This document shows, piece by piece, positions 10,119 to 18,756 of a DNA stretch of 27,708 bases. The position numbers and the translations under genes were made by a program. The DNA lies in contig JADGJL010000269.1 in NCBI GenBank assembly GCA_027600665.1, forward strand, positions 1 to 27,708, in the 5' to 3' direction. Position 1 is the first letter of the stretch, and each line of letters opens with the position of its first letter. Under the pieces are notes generated by a model. It saw only the letters and a list, made by a program, of their open reading frames with translations, made no database searches and was not told the origin of the DNA. The stretch is from Irineochytrium annulatum (lineage: Eukaryota; Chytridiomycota; Chytridiomycetes; Chytridiales; Chytridiaceae).

Positions 10119-11085
10119 GTTGTGGTGAGTCGCTTTTCGGTTGGTTGGTCAAGGGGGGTGGGCGTCAATTTCGCTGAGCTGGAATCTGATAGGGAGGAGT
10201 TCTGGCTGCTGACGACCAACTCGCGAGTAAAAGCCAACTTGATGGGCGATTTCAGCAACGAGCAAGCTACAAAACTCTACTACAATATTCCTGGTTAATA
10301 AATTATAAATAAATAAATAAAAAAAAAAAAAAAAACAACTTGCAATTTGGCGAGTGCAGCTTCTGATCCCGAAGTCATCAATTCAAGTAAAGCTAACTTG
10401 ATTGGAAATATTCAGCTAGTACTAAAAAACAATCACTGCAAAAAACTTGGGGGCTTGATGGACACATTCAAGGGGTAAAAATATAACTTGTCTAAAACTA
10501 CTCAGTCGTAAGGATGAATTCAGGGTAAAGTGTAATGCCACGAAGATAGACACTGTCATTCAATATGTGCTCATGATGCGGCTGCTGCTAGGATTTAGGT
10601 TCAGGGTATAGAAGAGATGGAGTTATCAGACAAGATATTTACTCGGGTGCACGAGTGGTGCAGAGCGTCAACAGTCTAGAATGAAGCAGAGTTAGCCATT
10701 GCCCAAAAAAAAAAACAAAAAATATTAGGGATAAGGGGGTTCTATAAATATTTATTTAAAACGTAGTTGTTCATGAAGATAGGGGCACTGTTTGCGTAAG
10801 GTCAAAGGAAAAAACGTTAGGTTTAAAATTTTCCAAAATAAGGAGAAAAAGAAGACGATGTACACACAGGTAGAACAGCGAGCGTAGAAGATCAAGAGAA
10901 AGAATAAGAGAAAATGAAAGGGAGGTGAGTTAGAACAAGTCTACGAAAACGACAATGCCCATTGGATACCAAGGCAAAGCAACACAACTCTGCACAATGC
11001 AAAAGTGGAAGGTCCAAAAACCGGCCAAAAGCAACAAAAAAAAAAGACTGTTACCGTGTTCGTCGCAAGACGCGGTAGGGCGCTT
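10119..11085. other. Upstream region of the doublecortin gene, AT-rich, with an A-tract
   Basis: Nearly 1 kb without a supported gene, between the doublecortin start (10118) and the 3' end of the coiled-coil gene (11086), both on the minus strand. It holds a TAAA/A-tract at about 10297-10335, a decayed direct repeat (10227-10256 and 10387-10416), further A-runs at about 10705-10725 and 11036-11044, and no long frame with coding character. The first 150 bases probably carry the doublecortin promoter and 5' UTR. Confidence 0.45.
10227..10416 (+). repeat. Imperfect direct repeat flanking an A-tract
   Basis: A unit of about 30 bases at 10227-10256 (core GCCAACTTGATGGGCGAT) recurs with changes at 10387-10416 (core GCTAACTTGATTGGAAAT); both end in TTCAGC. 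Roughly four fifths of positions match, allowing one gap each way. Between them lies the TAAA repeat and a run of 17 A (10319-10335). A weaker resemblance begins near 10336 (CAACTTGCAATTTGGCGAG). The pattern suggests an old local duplication or the remnant of a small retroposed element. Confidence 0.45.
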
Positions 11086-13307
11086 TCACGCCGTCGGCGT
11101 CGGCGGGGGCAACTTGGCGGTGGGTGGCGACGAAGGAATCCCAACAACCCGCGTGGTCAAAGATTGCAAAGATTGCGGCAGAACGGATACGATAGACGAC
11201 ATCATGGTCTCAATCTCCTTTTGCAGCCGCGTGTAGGCCTCAACGCGGTGAGCCTGAAGGTCTCCAATCTATAGAGCGTTTATCAGAAAACGATGTACGG
11301 TGCGCGGCCAAAAAAACAACAGTCGTAATTAAGAGTAATCACCTCCTGCCTTAGCCCCTCTACATCCCTCTCCCAAGTCTTGCTCCGGACCCTTGTGATC
11401 CACGTGCCCCATTCCCAACTCTCCTCCCTCCTCTCCGCCAGCACGAGCGCCAGCTGGTCGCCAACGGCGTCCCACCTCTTCTTCCTCTCCGCCGCCGAGA
11501 CGACGGCCCCGCTCGCCTCCTCGAACGCGCCCTCCTCCTTGACGCGCTCGAAGCCCTCCCTCAGGACCTCGATCTGCTCCTTCATCTCCTCAATCACCCG
11601 CCCGCGCCTCTCGCACTCCTCCCTCGCCGCTTCGGCATGGCCCGCGGCCTCCTCGGCCTCCGCGAGCCTCGCGCGCACGGCGTCCATCTCATCCCGAAGC
11701 TGCCTGCACCGCCGCTCGGCCTCCTTCCTCCCACCCCGCTGGGTCGCAAGCTCGGCCTCCGTCTCCCTCAGCCTCTTCCCCAAATCCTGAATGGCCTTCG
11801 TGTCGCTCAGCTCCACGGACGCGGACTCCCGCATGGCCTCCTTCTTCTCCAGCATGAGCCTGCGCCGCTGCTGCTCGAGCTCCTGCGCCGCGAGCGACGC
11901 CGAGGAGAGCTCGGACCGGAGGGCGTCGAGGTCGGACTCGAGCTGGGAGACGGAGCGGCCGTGGTGGCGCTCGGCGTCGCGGAGGTCCTCGAGCGCGGCC
12001 TGGAGCTGGGACTGGAGCGTCGTGTTCGTGCGGCGGAGGGACGTGAGGGAGCGGTGGTGGACCTTCTCAGCGTCTTGGAGGTTCTGGATGGCCACGTTGA
12101 GCTGCTCCTTCATGTCTGTTGTTTGTAAAACATCACGCAAATCAGCCCTGCTTGCTTCGAACGGCCAAAAAGCAAGTCCTAAAGACTACTAACCGGCGTT
12201 GGACCGCTCCAGCGACGCGACGTACTCGTACATGTTGATTGAATTCGTCCTCCGCTTCGACCTCCTCGATGCGCCAGCCTGAGGCCCGGGTGCGGTCGCA
12301 GTCGCCGCTGCCGGATCCCCCTCACCCTCAGCAACCGGCGGCCCCTCACCATCCGCACCCTCCGCACCCTCCCCAACCTCCGTGACGTCAGGGAGCGGCG
12401 TCACCGTGCCGCCAGCCTCTGCCGTCGCGAGCCGGCTCATGGTGAGCGACATGCTGGCGCGCTTGCTGGCCCTCAACGCCTGCTCTGACGCGGGCGGCGA
12501 GGATGGGGCCCGGGACGACGATGCGATGTCGATCGGCTCGGTGGTTGGGGTGGTGGCGGAGGACCGTCGCTCCGGGGTCGCAGGTGCGGTCAAAGGGTTT
12601 GCTGTCAGGGCTGAGCGCGTCAACAGCGACTCGTACTCCGACACGAGGGATGTGTTGGCCGTCACGAGCTCCTGTCCGATCTCGGCGGCAATCAGCAGGT
12701 CTATGTAATTGATTGTAAAACCCACGATCAAGTTAGAGTTCACAAACCTCGCTCCTTCTCCTTGATGGTCGCTAGCGCCTCCCGCAACTTCATCTTTAAC
12801 TCCTCGACCGACATGGCGTCCAAAGCGGCCTCCTCCTGGGCAAGTTGATGCTGATGTTGGAAGTTTGATGCAAACGAGGCCGTGCTCTGAGCCGGCTGGG
12901 TCGAGTACGACTGCCTCCGAGAGTCGGATAATGATCCTTCGACGACGGCGGCGGCTGGAAGAACGCTTTAGCGACAAAAAATCCCCTTATCCACCAGCAA
13001 TCGAGATCCGCCAGCCTGTCCCCTCCCGCGCCTCGCCCCTCCACTTCCCCGGTGGTCCTCCTCACCAGCCGCGTAAAACTCACGGTCCCGAAAGTGCAGT
13101 GACTTGAAAACGCACACTACGAGACCCACCTGATTCAAGCGAGGCCACAGGCGGGACGGACCGAGGGATGACGGCCGACGGGTCTGCGGCTGATTTAAGG
13201 GAGATGGAGGAGGAAACTGGCGAGGTCGGCGTCGGGGGCTGTCGAATGGCGGCGGTCTCAGCGTCCACGTCAATCTCGGAAGAGTTCACGATACGGAACG
13301 GCATCAT
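11086..13307 (-). CDS. Coiled-coil protein with CC1-box, candidate dynein-dynactin cargo adaptor (BICD/TRAK/HAP1-like)
   Basis: Proposed exons 13307-13084, 12965-12748, 12700-12194, 12115-11343, 11268-11086 (introns 118, 47, 78 and 74 bases), 634 residues. Residues 1-120 are Ser/Pro-rich. A helix starting at about 121 leads into EKERDLLIAAEIGQELV; A152, A153 and G156 form an AAxxG CC1-box as in BICD, BICDR, TRAK/HAP1 and Spindly, where it binds the dynein light intermediate chain. A polar Ala/Pro/Ser stretch (about 175-300) follows, then a long coiled coil (about 302-574) starting INMYEYVASLERSNADMKEQ and rich in Glu, Arg, Gln and Ala. The last 60 residues hold a short helix and a Pro-rich end. 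It would link cargo to minus-end microtubule transport. I did not find a clear Spindly-type pointed-end motif. Family assignment is by motif only; any other coiled-coil scaffold is the alternative. Confidence 0.68.
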
Positions 13308-13845
13308 TCAAGTAGTATGAAAGGTGTCCCTTTTTCACACGTCGGGGCGTGGAGACCAAGGGCGGCGGGCGAGACTTTTTGCAAATGGCTGTCGGGTGGA
13401 TGCTTCCTCCGTCAAAGGCTCACGCTTCCAGCCCGGCCGTCACGGTAAGGGGGGGGTGTCGAGGGGAGGGTGCCGCCTTGGGAGTCGGGCGACGATGGCA
13501 GGCGGGGCGCGGGAGGAGGACCGGTGTAGAGATGGCTTGAACGCAGTTTAAGGGATGACGTCGCCTGTGCCAATGTCACGAGGTTTACCGAATGGGCAAG
13601 CACGAAGAGCCGGACACAACTGTCCAGGATATGGGTGCTGGCGTCCTATCCTATCCGACCATTGGACCATGGCTACCAACACCTCACAATCGGAGAGAGG
13701 GTTGCCAGGATCACCAGGCTCACTCACAATTGGAGAAATTCTCGGCAATAAATGCGTAGATTGGCGAAAATCTTTTTCAAACAGCTATGCAGATCACTGA
13801 GGATTCAGGGCGTCCCAACAACTGCCGCCGCCCGGTTTTGCTTCC
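13308..13845. other. Divergent promoter region, coiled-coil gene / seven-helix gene
   Basis: The coiled-coil gene starts leftward at 13307 and the seven-helix gene rightward at 13846. No frame with coding character was found; short frames at 13324-13551 and 13555-13800 translate to low-complexity or unremarkable sequence. Both promoters must lie here. Confidence 0.4.
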
Positions 13846-15202
13846 ATGGCCTCCATGAACGCCAGCAGCGACTGTTTCTACGTGAGTGCCCTTGAATGAA
13901 GATGAAGGTCTCCCGCACCGTCACTAACTTCCGTTTTTCAGGCCCAGGTTCTCGAGTGTGGACGCGTCGTTGGCGGCGTCGTCCCCTTCGTGCAAACCCT
14001 CGCGATCCTGCTGTGGTTCTCGACCGTGACGGGGTTGGCGGCCGTCGGCGTGACCGTGGCTCACCGGTGGCGGATCAAGGACGCGCCGGACGTCTTCTTG
14101 AGCCCGTTCGAGATCGCTCTGGTGTGTGGGGTGGCCGCCAGCGCCTTCGCCGCCGTGGCGCTCACGTTGTCGGCTTTCATCAACGTCACCTCGCTCGTGT
14201 TTAAGTAATTGGCCCCGAGTGGTGCTTGACTTGACTTCGCTCTGACATTTTCGCTCGTGCCTAGCTTGTTCTTCATTGGGAACGGGATCGGCATCCTAGG
14301 CGCCCATTACACATACATGAGTGCGGTAAGTGAAACAAAGCGTTGTCTCCTCCCCGCGCGCAAAAAAAGCTTAGTTTAACGGGCGATACATATTTGCAGT
14401 TGTTGAAAGCGAACCCACACCCGACAAAGCGCGTCAGGCGGATCAGAAAGCTGTTGCTGCGCCTGTCCGCCGTCCCTCCCCTCCTGGCGTCCTGCACTGA
14501 CGTCTGCCTGGGTTATCTCACCGACGAGGTGCATTACGGCGACACCTCCGAAACGACCGCGACGGCGCTCAGCGTGGCCAACCTCGTGGACGTCATCCTC
14601 TGGAGCTCCACCTGCGTCGGCTATCTCGTCGTGGTCATCGTCGCCAGACGAGGTCTCCGCGAGCGGCTTCGCGACCTGGTCGACGCCAAGCCGCTGGTCG
14701 GATCGGCGCGGGCGGTGTCGGGGTCGGTGCTTGGGGGGTTGGAGGATACCGCGAGTGAACGTCACTACACCTCCGCCGTCGATAAGAGGCTCGTCGAGTC
14801 ACTCAACGGGGCCATCTGGACGCTCACCGTCGTCAAATGGGGCGCCGCGAGCTTCATGCTCACCGCCACCTTCTCCGGCCTCACCGGCGTAATCTTTGGA
14901 TACCCACCTTGGACGTTCTTCTTGGAATTGTTCTGTAACTTCGCGTCAGTACTTTTTTTGTGGTTTTTTTGTGGGGTTGGCACGTACAAGCACCTAACGG
15001 CCGCCTCACAGACTTCCTGGTTTGGCTCCTCTTGGTGTTTTTGCTGCAGTGGTCGTCCGGTCATGCACGATTCGGCCAAAGGGCATCAACGGAGAGCATG
15101 ATGATCGCTCGCAATCAACTTACGTCCGAGTACATGTTGAAACTGCATCTTAAACGTATAGGCAGTTGCGCTGAGAATTTTTTTCATTCGGCCCCGTGCT
15201 AA
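13846..15202 (+). CDS. Seven-transmembrane protein, GPCR-like topology, family unknown
   Basis: Proposed exons 13846-13881, 13942-14204, 14265-14325, 14400-14934, 15012-15202 (introns 60, 60, 74 and 77 bases; phases close), 361 residues. A short N-terminus with a possible N-glycosylation site (NAS, residues 5-7) and two Cys precedes seven hydrophobic segments at about 24-52, 68-95, 96-118, 135-155, 175-200, 245-272 and 285-308. The first, second and third putative inner loops are basic (AHRWRIK; PTKRVRRIRK; ARRGLRERLRD), which puts the N-terminus outside as in G-protein-coupled receptors. The last donor (GTAACT at 14935) was preferred over GTCAGT nearby because only it keeps the frame and gives a clean seventh helix (YFLVWLLLVFLLQW). 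I recognise no DRY, NPxxY or other class motif. It could be a fungal receptor or another seven-helix membrane protein. Confidence 0.6.
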
Positions 15203-15630
15203 CAGAGGGGCAGGGCAAGCCGCGGAGGATGGAACTATTACTTCAGGCTGCAGGCACGTTGTTACCGAGTAACAAGTTACACGTTATCGCTGTAGTATAT
15301 CTATTCATCCTTGTATCTTCTACATTGCATATGTTTATATGACACTGCTTAATGCATGCATTCACTTTAAAAGCTGCACATAATTTCCATTCCTCCAGCC
15401 GCGCACCATACCAAAAGCACCCTTGCATCCCTGCGAGCCGGATCGATTACTTCGACGATAATACTACTCACCACCCTCACCAAAGAAGTCCACAAGAGGC
15501 GCGCCTGACTTGAGGATGAGCGACTAAGCTCTATTTCTTCTTTACATATCCGGCTAAAGTACCACGTCTTAATATCTGCAGTTATGCTCTCAACCTTATT
15601 CTTTGCCTTACTATAGTTTTATTGAAGATC
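15203..15630. other. Convergent 3' intergenic region
   Basis: It lies between the stop codons of the seven-helix gene (plus) and the stomatin-like gene (minus). AT-rich, with no coding frame of note; a 61-codon minus-strand frame at 15243-15428 has no features. A minus-strand AATAAA (15618-15623) close to the stomatin stop could act as its polyadenylation signal. Confidence 0.45.
15618..15623 (-). terminator. Possible polyadenylation signal of the stomatin-like gene
   Basis: AATAAA on the minus strand, 7 bases past the stop codon of the stomatin-like gene. The match is exact but so near the stop that it may be coincidental. Confidence 0.3.
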
Positions 15631-16614
15631 TTAATTGCCAACGGTCAGATTTCGTTTCATCACATCAATGCTCGCCAAGTCCTTCTGCCCGCCCGCAACG
15701 TTCCCTCCCTCCACAAAGTAGATGGTGTTATTCTTGCCCTCGCTGATGGCCTTGAGCTGTTCTATCCGCTTGAGCTCGATCAGGAGGTCGGCGGCGCGCT
15801 TGGAATCGCCGTCGAGGGACTTGGCCAACTCCTCCACCTGCTGACGGAATCCCTCGGCCAGCTTCCGCAGCATGTACAGCTCCGCGTCGCCCTCCTTCTG
15901 CCGCCGGTACAGGTCGCCGTCGGACGCGTTTCGGAGCGCGATGAGTGCGCCCTCGGACTCGAGGATGGACTGCCGCTTAGCGCCTTCGGCAACGTTGACG
16001 TTCGCCTCGGTGTCGAGGATCTGCGTCCTTCGCCTCCGTTCGGCCTCCATCTGCTGCTCGAGCACCTTCTTCACGTCCTCGTTCGAGGGCGTGAAGTGCT
16101 GAATCTCGAACCTCGTGCATGAAACCCCCCACTCGTCCGAGGCCTCGCCGATGCTGGCGCGGAGCTGCTGGTTGATGGAATGCCGGTCGGCGATGATCTG
16201 GTCGTAGTCGAACAGGCCTATGATGGATCGCATGGTTGACGTCCCGAGACTCGCGACGCTCCCCCGCATGTCCTGGATCTTGAAGCAGGCGCGATGGCCG
16301 TCGCGCACGCGGTAGAAGAGCGAGCCGCCCATGTGGACGGGGACGTTGTCGCGGGTGAAGGTCTGGAGCGGGGGGATCGGGATTGTGCCTTCGCGGAGGT
16401 CAACCTTGTGGACCTCCTGTATGAGGGGGATGGCAAGGTGCAGGCCCGGCTGGAGGCGCGTCGGGTTCGCGCCGAGAGTCAATCGCCAGGCTTCGAAGCC
16501 CTGGTCGATGATGGTGATGAAGGTCCGACGGAGGTGCGGGGCGACGACGGGGACGAGGGCGGGCAGGACCCGCGGCAGGTGCTGGAGTTCCCGCGACAGT
16601 TGAGTTCTTAGCAT
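15631..16614 (-). CDS. STOML2: Mitochondrial stomatin-like protein 2 (SPFH/prohibitin-domain protein)
   Basis: Intronless frame of 327 residues. SLP-2 is an inner-membrane scaffold that binds cardiolipin and prohibitins and supports respiratory complex and protease organisation. The N-terminus (MLRTQLSRELQHLPRVLP...) is basic and free of acidic residues apart from one Glu, as in a mitochondrial presequence. The SPFH domain follows: GFEAWRLTLGANPTRLQPGL, DLREGTIPIPPLQTFTRDNV, SLFYRVRDGHRACFKIQDM, then GLFDYDQIIADRHSINQQL and EWGVSCTRFEIQHFTPSNED. A charged coiled-coil stretch (EQQMEAERRRRTQILDTEA) and the helical C-terminal region complete it. Length is close to human STOML2 (356). I start at the ATG at 16614; the frame is open upstream but has only a TTG there. 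It faces the F-box gene at 17099 across a shared promoter region. Confidence 0.93.
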   Translation of the reverse strand: MLRTQLSRELQHLPRVLPALVPVVAPHLRRTFITIIDQGFEAWRLTLGANPTRLQPGLHLAIPLIQEVHKVDLREGTIPIPPLQTFTRDNVPVHMGGSLFYRVRDGHRACFKIQDMRGSVASLGTSTMRSIIGLFDYDQIIADRHSINQQLRASIGEASDEWGVSCTRFEIQHFTPSNEDVKKVLEQQMEAERRRRTQILDTEANVNVAEGAKRQSILESEGALIALRNASDGDLYRRQKEGDAELYMLRKLAEGFRQQVEELAKSLDGDSKRAADLLIELKRIEQLKAISEGKNNTIYFVEGGNVAGGQKDLASIDVMKRNLTVGN

Positions 16615-17098
16615 AGTTGTAGATAATGTCAATGAGATGGTGGCTCCAGGCCTCTCGGGACGACCGCCTTTAAAGCTGAAGACCTGCCAGCCGCCATCGA
16701 AGCCGCCTGCCGAAGACGTCGTGTTGGATCAGTCCACTGACACGTCACGACTAACCGGCAAGCCACTAAATCCGAGGCTTGTGCTGTTTCAGATACTTTG
16801 CTGGAAGCGATCTTTTTTAATACATGCATACATAGTTGCAAACAAATTGTCGAGGAACAATCTTTTGTTCAATGTATTGCGCAAATATATTGAATAAATA
16901 AATTTCATTGGCAAAAAAAGGTGAACCGAAACCCGTAAAAAGTAATTAGTTGTTTATCCTGAACAAAAATTGGCATCAACATGCGCAACAATTTAAGAAA
17001 AAGGAATGCCCGAATACTTTGTTGTCCTCTCGAATGCCGTCGCTAAGTGATGAAGTTACAAATATGGTGGTCGCGCATCTTCTGGCGCATCCATCTCA
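16615..17098. other. Divergent promoter region, stomatin-like gene / F-box gene
   Basis: The first 150 bases next to the stomatin-like gene are GC-balanced; the rest (about 16800-17040) is AT-rich with A-runs at about 16913-16919 and 16936-16942. No coding frame with support. Confidence 0.4.
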
Positions 17099-18544
17099 AT
17101 GCTCCTCAACGAGTACCTGCTACGGAATGTCTTCTCCCACACCGACGACGACGGTCTGGATCGGCAGGCCCTCGTATCCTGCGTCATGACCTGCCGCTCC
17201 GTGTTCGAAATCGCCGTTCCCTTCCTCTGGAGATACTTGGCAGTCGACGCCTTCACCGGCAACGTCCAGAGCAACAAGCTCACCAAACGCTTCGGCCGCT
17301 ACGAACCGACTGTCGTTGGCGTGCCGCTGTATGAATGGCTTTTCGACATGGGAAAGTCAACGGAGCCTGCAGACCCGCGAGCGCGCTCCCGGATCGAGCT
17401 GTACATCCGATCCGTGCCGACTCTGGTCCTGAGGCCGGGGAACTTCCATGCACCCATGGTGCTAAAACCGGCCCAGGTTGATCGCTGGATGGATGTTCGA
17501 CACATCGCGATCGTGCCATTCCCCGACGCCATCTCCGACGGTTACATTTGGGCGGGCTGGTTGCAATGGGTGAACGATCTAGTTGCAGAGGGTGGGGGAG
17601 GCCGGAGGGTGCAGAAGGTTACTATGAACGGCGTCCAAGTGCGCGATGCCGACAAGACTACGCTCGCCAAGATCATCAACCTTCCCAGCGTGACGGAAAT
17701 CGAGGTCGCCGCGCCGCGAGGCGGAAACGACCCCATATCCACTATTTTGGATCTGAGGACCCTCAAGGTCGACCGGCTCACCGTTGCTGACGTGGATTCC
17801 AACGTTGACAGTCTACAATTCTCGGCGGACGATGCTCGAGCAATCAATCGGCTAGCTTCGCGATCCCCAGACCTGACACACATCAGCTGGTCCCTACCCT
17901 GCATCCTAAAGACAAACACCGGCGCCCGCCAGTACCCCGACCAAGATGTCCTTTGCCCCGAAGACATTATCGTCGCATCGGGAGCGAGCCTGCGGGATAT
18001 TTCGCTGCTGTCGTGCGGCGAAGAGTTGCTGGAGCAGCCGAGGATCGTGAACGCGCTCAAGAACCTTCGCGTTCTGCACCTCGTCCTCGAAGATGTCGAG
18101 GATTCTACCGTCGACGCCCTGTCCCAAATGGTCGAAATTGTTGACCTGTCGCTAGTCGTTGAAATGGTCAACGCGATGGGCTCATGGACTATTGACGATG
18201 CGCTGCAGAAAATGCCGGGCCTTAGGAGGTTGAAACTGAAAAGTGCTGCGGACGAGGAGTGGAAGGGAGGGTTTACCATCAAACTCACAGAGGGGCACGC
18301 AAGACGCCTTCAACTTATCGAGCTAAAGCATGGGGTCGTGACCGTGGACGGCGCGGCGTTGGAAGCATTGGCGATGCCTGAGCTGGTTAAACTAGACTTT
18401 GATTCGGTTGCGGTGCAAGCAATCGACGGGAAGTCATTCGATGAGGGAATGCGGGGATTTTTGGAAACCCCGTCGAGAATGCCGTGCCTGGCCTATTGCA
18501 ATTGGACAAACAAGGACGGGAGATGCCTAAAATTCGTCAGATAG
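17099..18544 (+). CDS. F-box/LRR-like protein
   Basis: Intronless frame of 481 residues. The N-terminus, LLNEYLLRNVF followed by ALVSCVMTCRSVFEIAVPFLWRYLAV (to about residue 48), has the shape of an F-box that has lost its leading Leu-Pro. Downstream the protein alternates hydrophobic strands and helices in an irregular leucine-rich pattern (LRTLKVDRLTVADV, LKNLRVLHLVLEDVED, MPGLRRLKLKSAADE), as in fungal F-box/LRR substrate receptors. Such proteins couple a substrate to the SCF ubiquitin ligase. The start at 17099 is the first in-frame ATG; an upstream exon could complete the F-box. Substrate unknown. It converges on the ADCY10-like gene, with only 212 bases between their stop codons. Confidence 0.6.
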   Translation: MLLNEYLLRNVFSHTDDDGLDRQALVSCVMTCRSVFEIAVPFLWRYLAVDAFTGNVQSNKLTKRFGRYEPTVVGVPLYEWLFDMGKSTEPADPRARSRIELYIRSVPTLVLRPGNFHAPMVLKPAQVDRWMDVRHIAIVPFPDAISDGYIWAGWLQWVNDLVAEGGGGRRVQKVTMNGVQVRDADKTTLAKIINLPSVTEIEVAAPRGGNDPISTILDLRTLKVDRLTVADVDSNVDSLQFSADDARAINRLASRSPDLTHISWSLPCILKTNTGARQYPDQDVLCPEDIIVASGASLRDISLLSCGEELLEQPRIVNALKNLRVLHLVLEDVEDSTVDALSQMVEIVDLSLVVEMVNAMGSWTIDDALQKMPGLRRLKLKSAADEEWKGGFTIKLTEGHARRLQLIELKHGVVTVDGAALEALAMPELVKLDFDSVAVQAIDGKSFDEGMRGFLETPSRMPCLAYCNWTNKDGRCLKFVR

Positions 18545-18756
18545 TGCTGAAGCGCACCGTGCTTGTTCTTACCGAACCCATCTCTTTATATTTCACTTTT
18601 TATAACGTACTTGTTGATATTGATAAACAATTTTACTTACTAGTTGAAATATGGGCTGAAGATAATGTGCAAGATGTATTCATTATATAGCAGCATTATT
18701 AAAATACAAAAGGTTCGACATGCACTGTTTACTATAGAAACGTCGTAACTCTAGAC

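Noticed and set aside
9780..10298. Plus-strand frame of 172 codons with long Leu/Val-rich stretches that look like membrane helices
   Set aside because: It is the antisense of the Asp/Glu-rich N-terminus of the doublecortin gene; reverse complements of GAC/GAG runs read as Val/Leu. The minus strand has domains and closing splice junctions.
11380..12192. Several overlapping plus-strand frames rich in Leu, Ser and Arg
   Set aside because: Antisense to the long coiled-coil exon; the minus-strand frame has a clear heptad-like composition and matches neighbouring exons.
13085..13132. A 27-base GTGGGT...AAG segment in the first exon of the coiled-coil gene that could be an ultra-short intron
   Set aside because: Too short for a spliceosomal intron here (others are 40 bases or more); the frame is open through it and the next donor (GTGAGT at 13083) joins exon 2 in phase.
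15622..16122. Plus-strand frame of 166 codons
   Set aside because: Shadow of the stomatin-like gene, whose minus-strand product is unmistakable.
16615..16632. TTG-initiated extension of the stomatin-like protein
   Set aside because: An ATG six codons downstream (16614) gives a good mitochondrial presequence; non-ATG initiation is not needed.
18711..18725. GGTTCGA string that resembles a tRNA B-box
   Set aside because: No matching A-box, acceptor stem or cloverleaf could be drawn around it.
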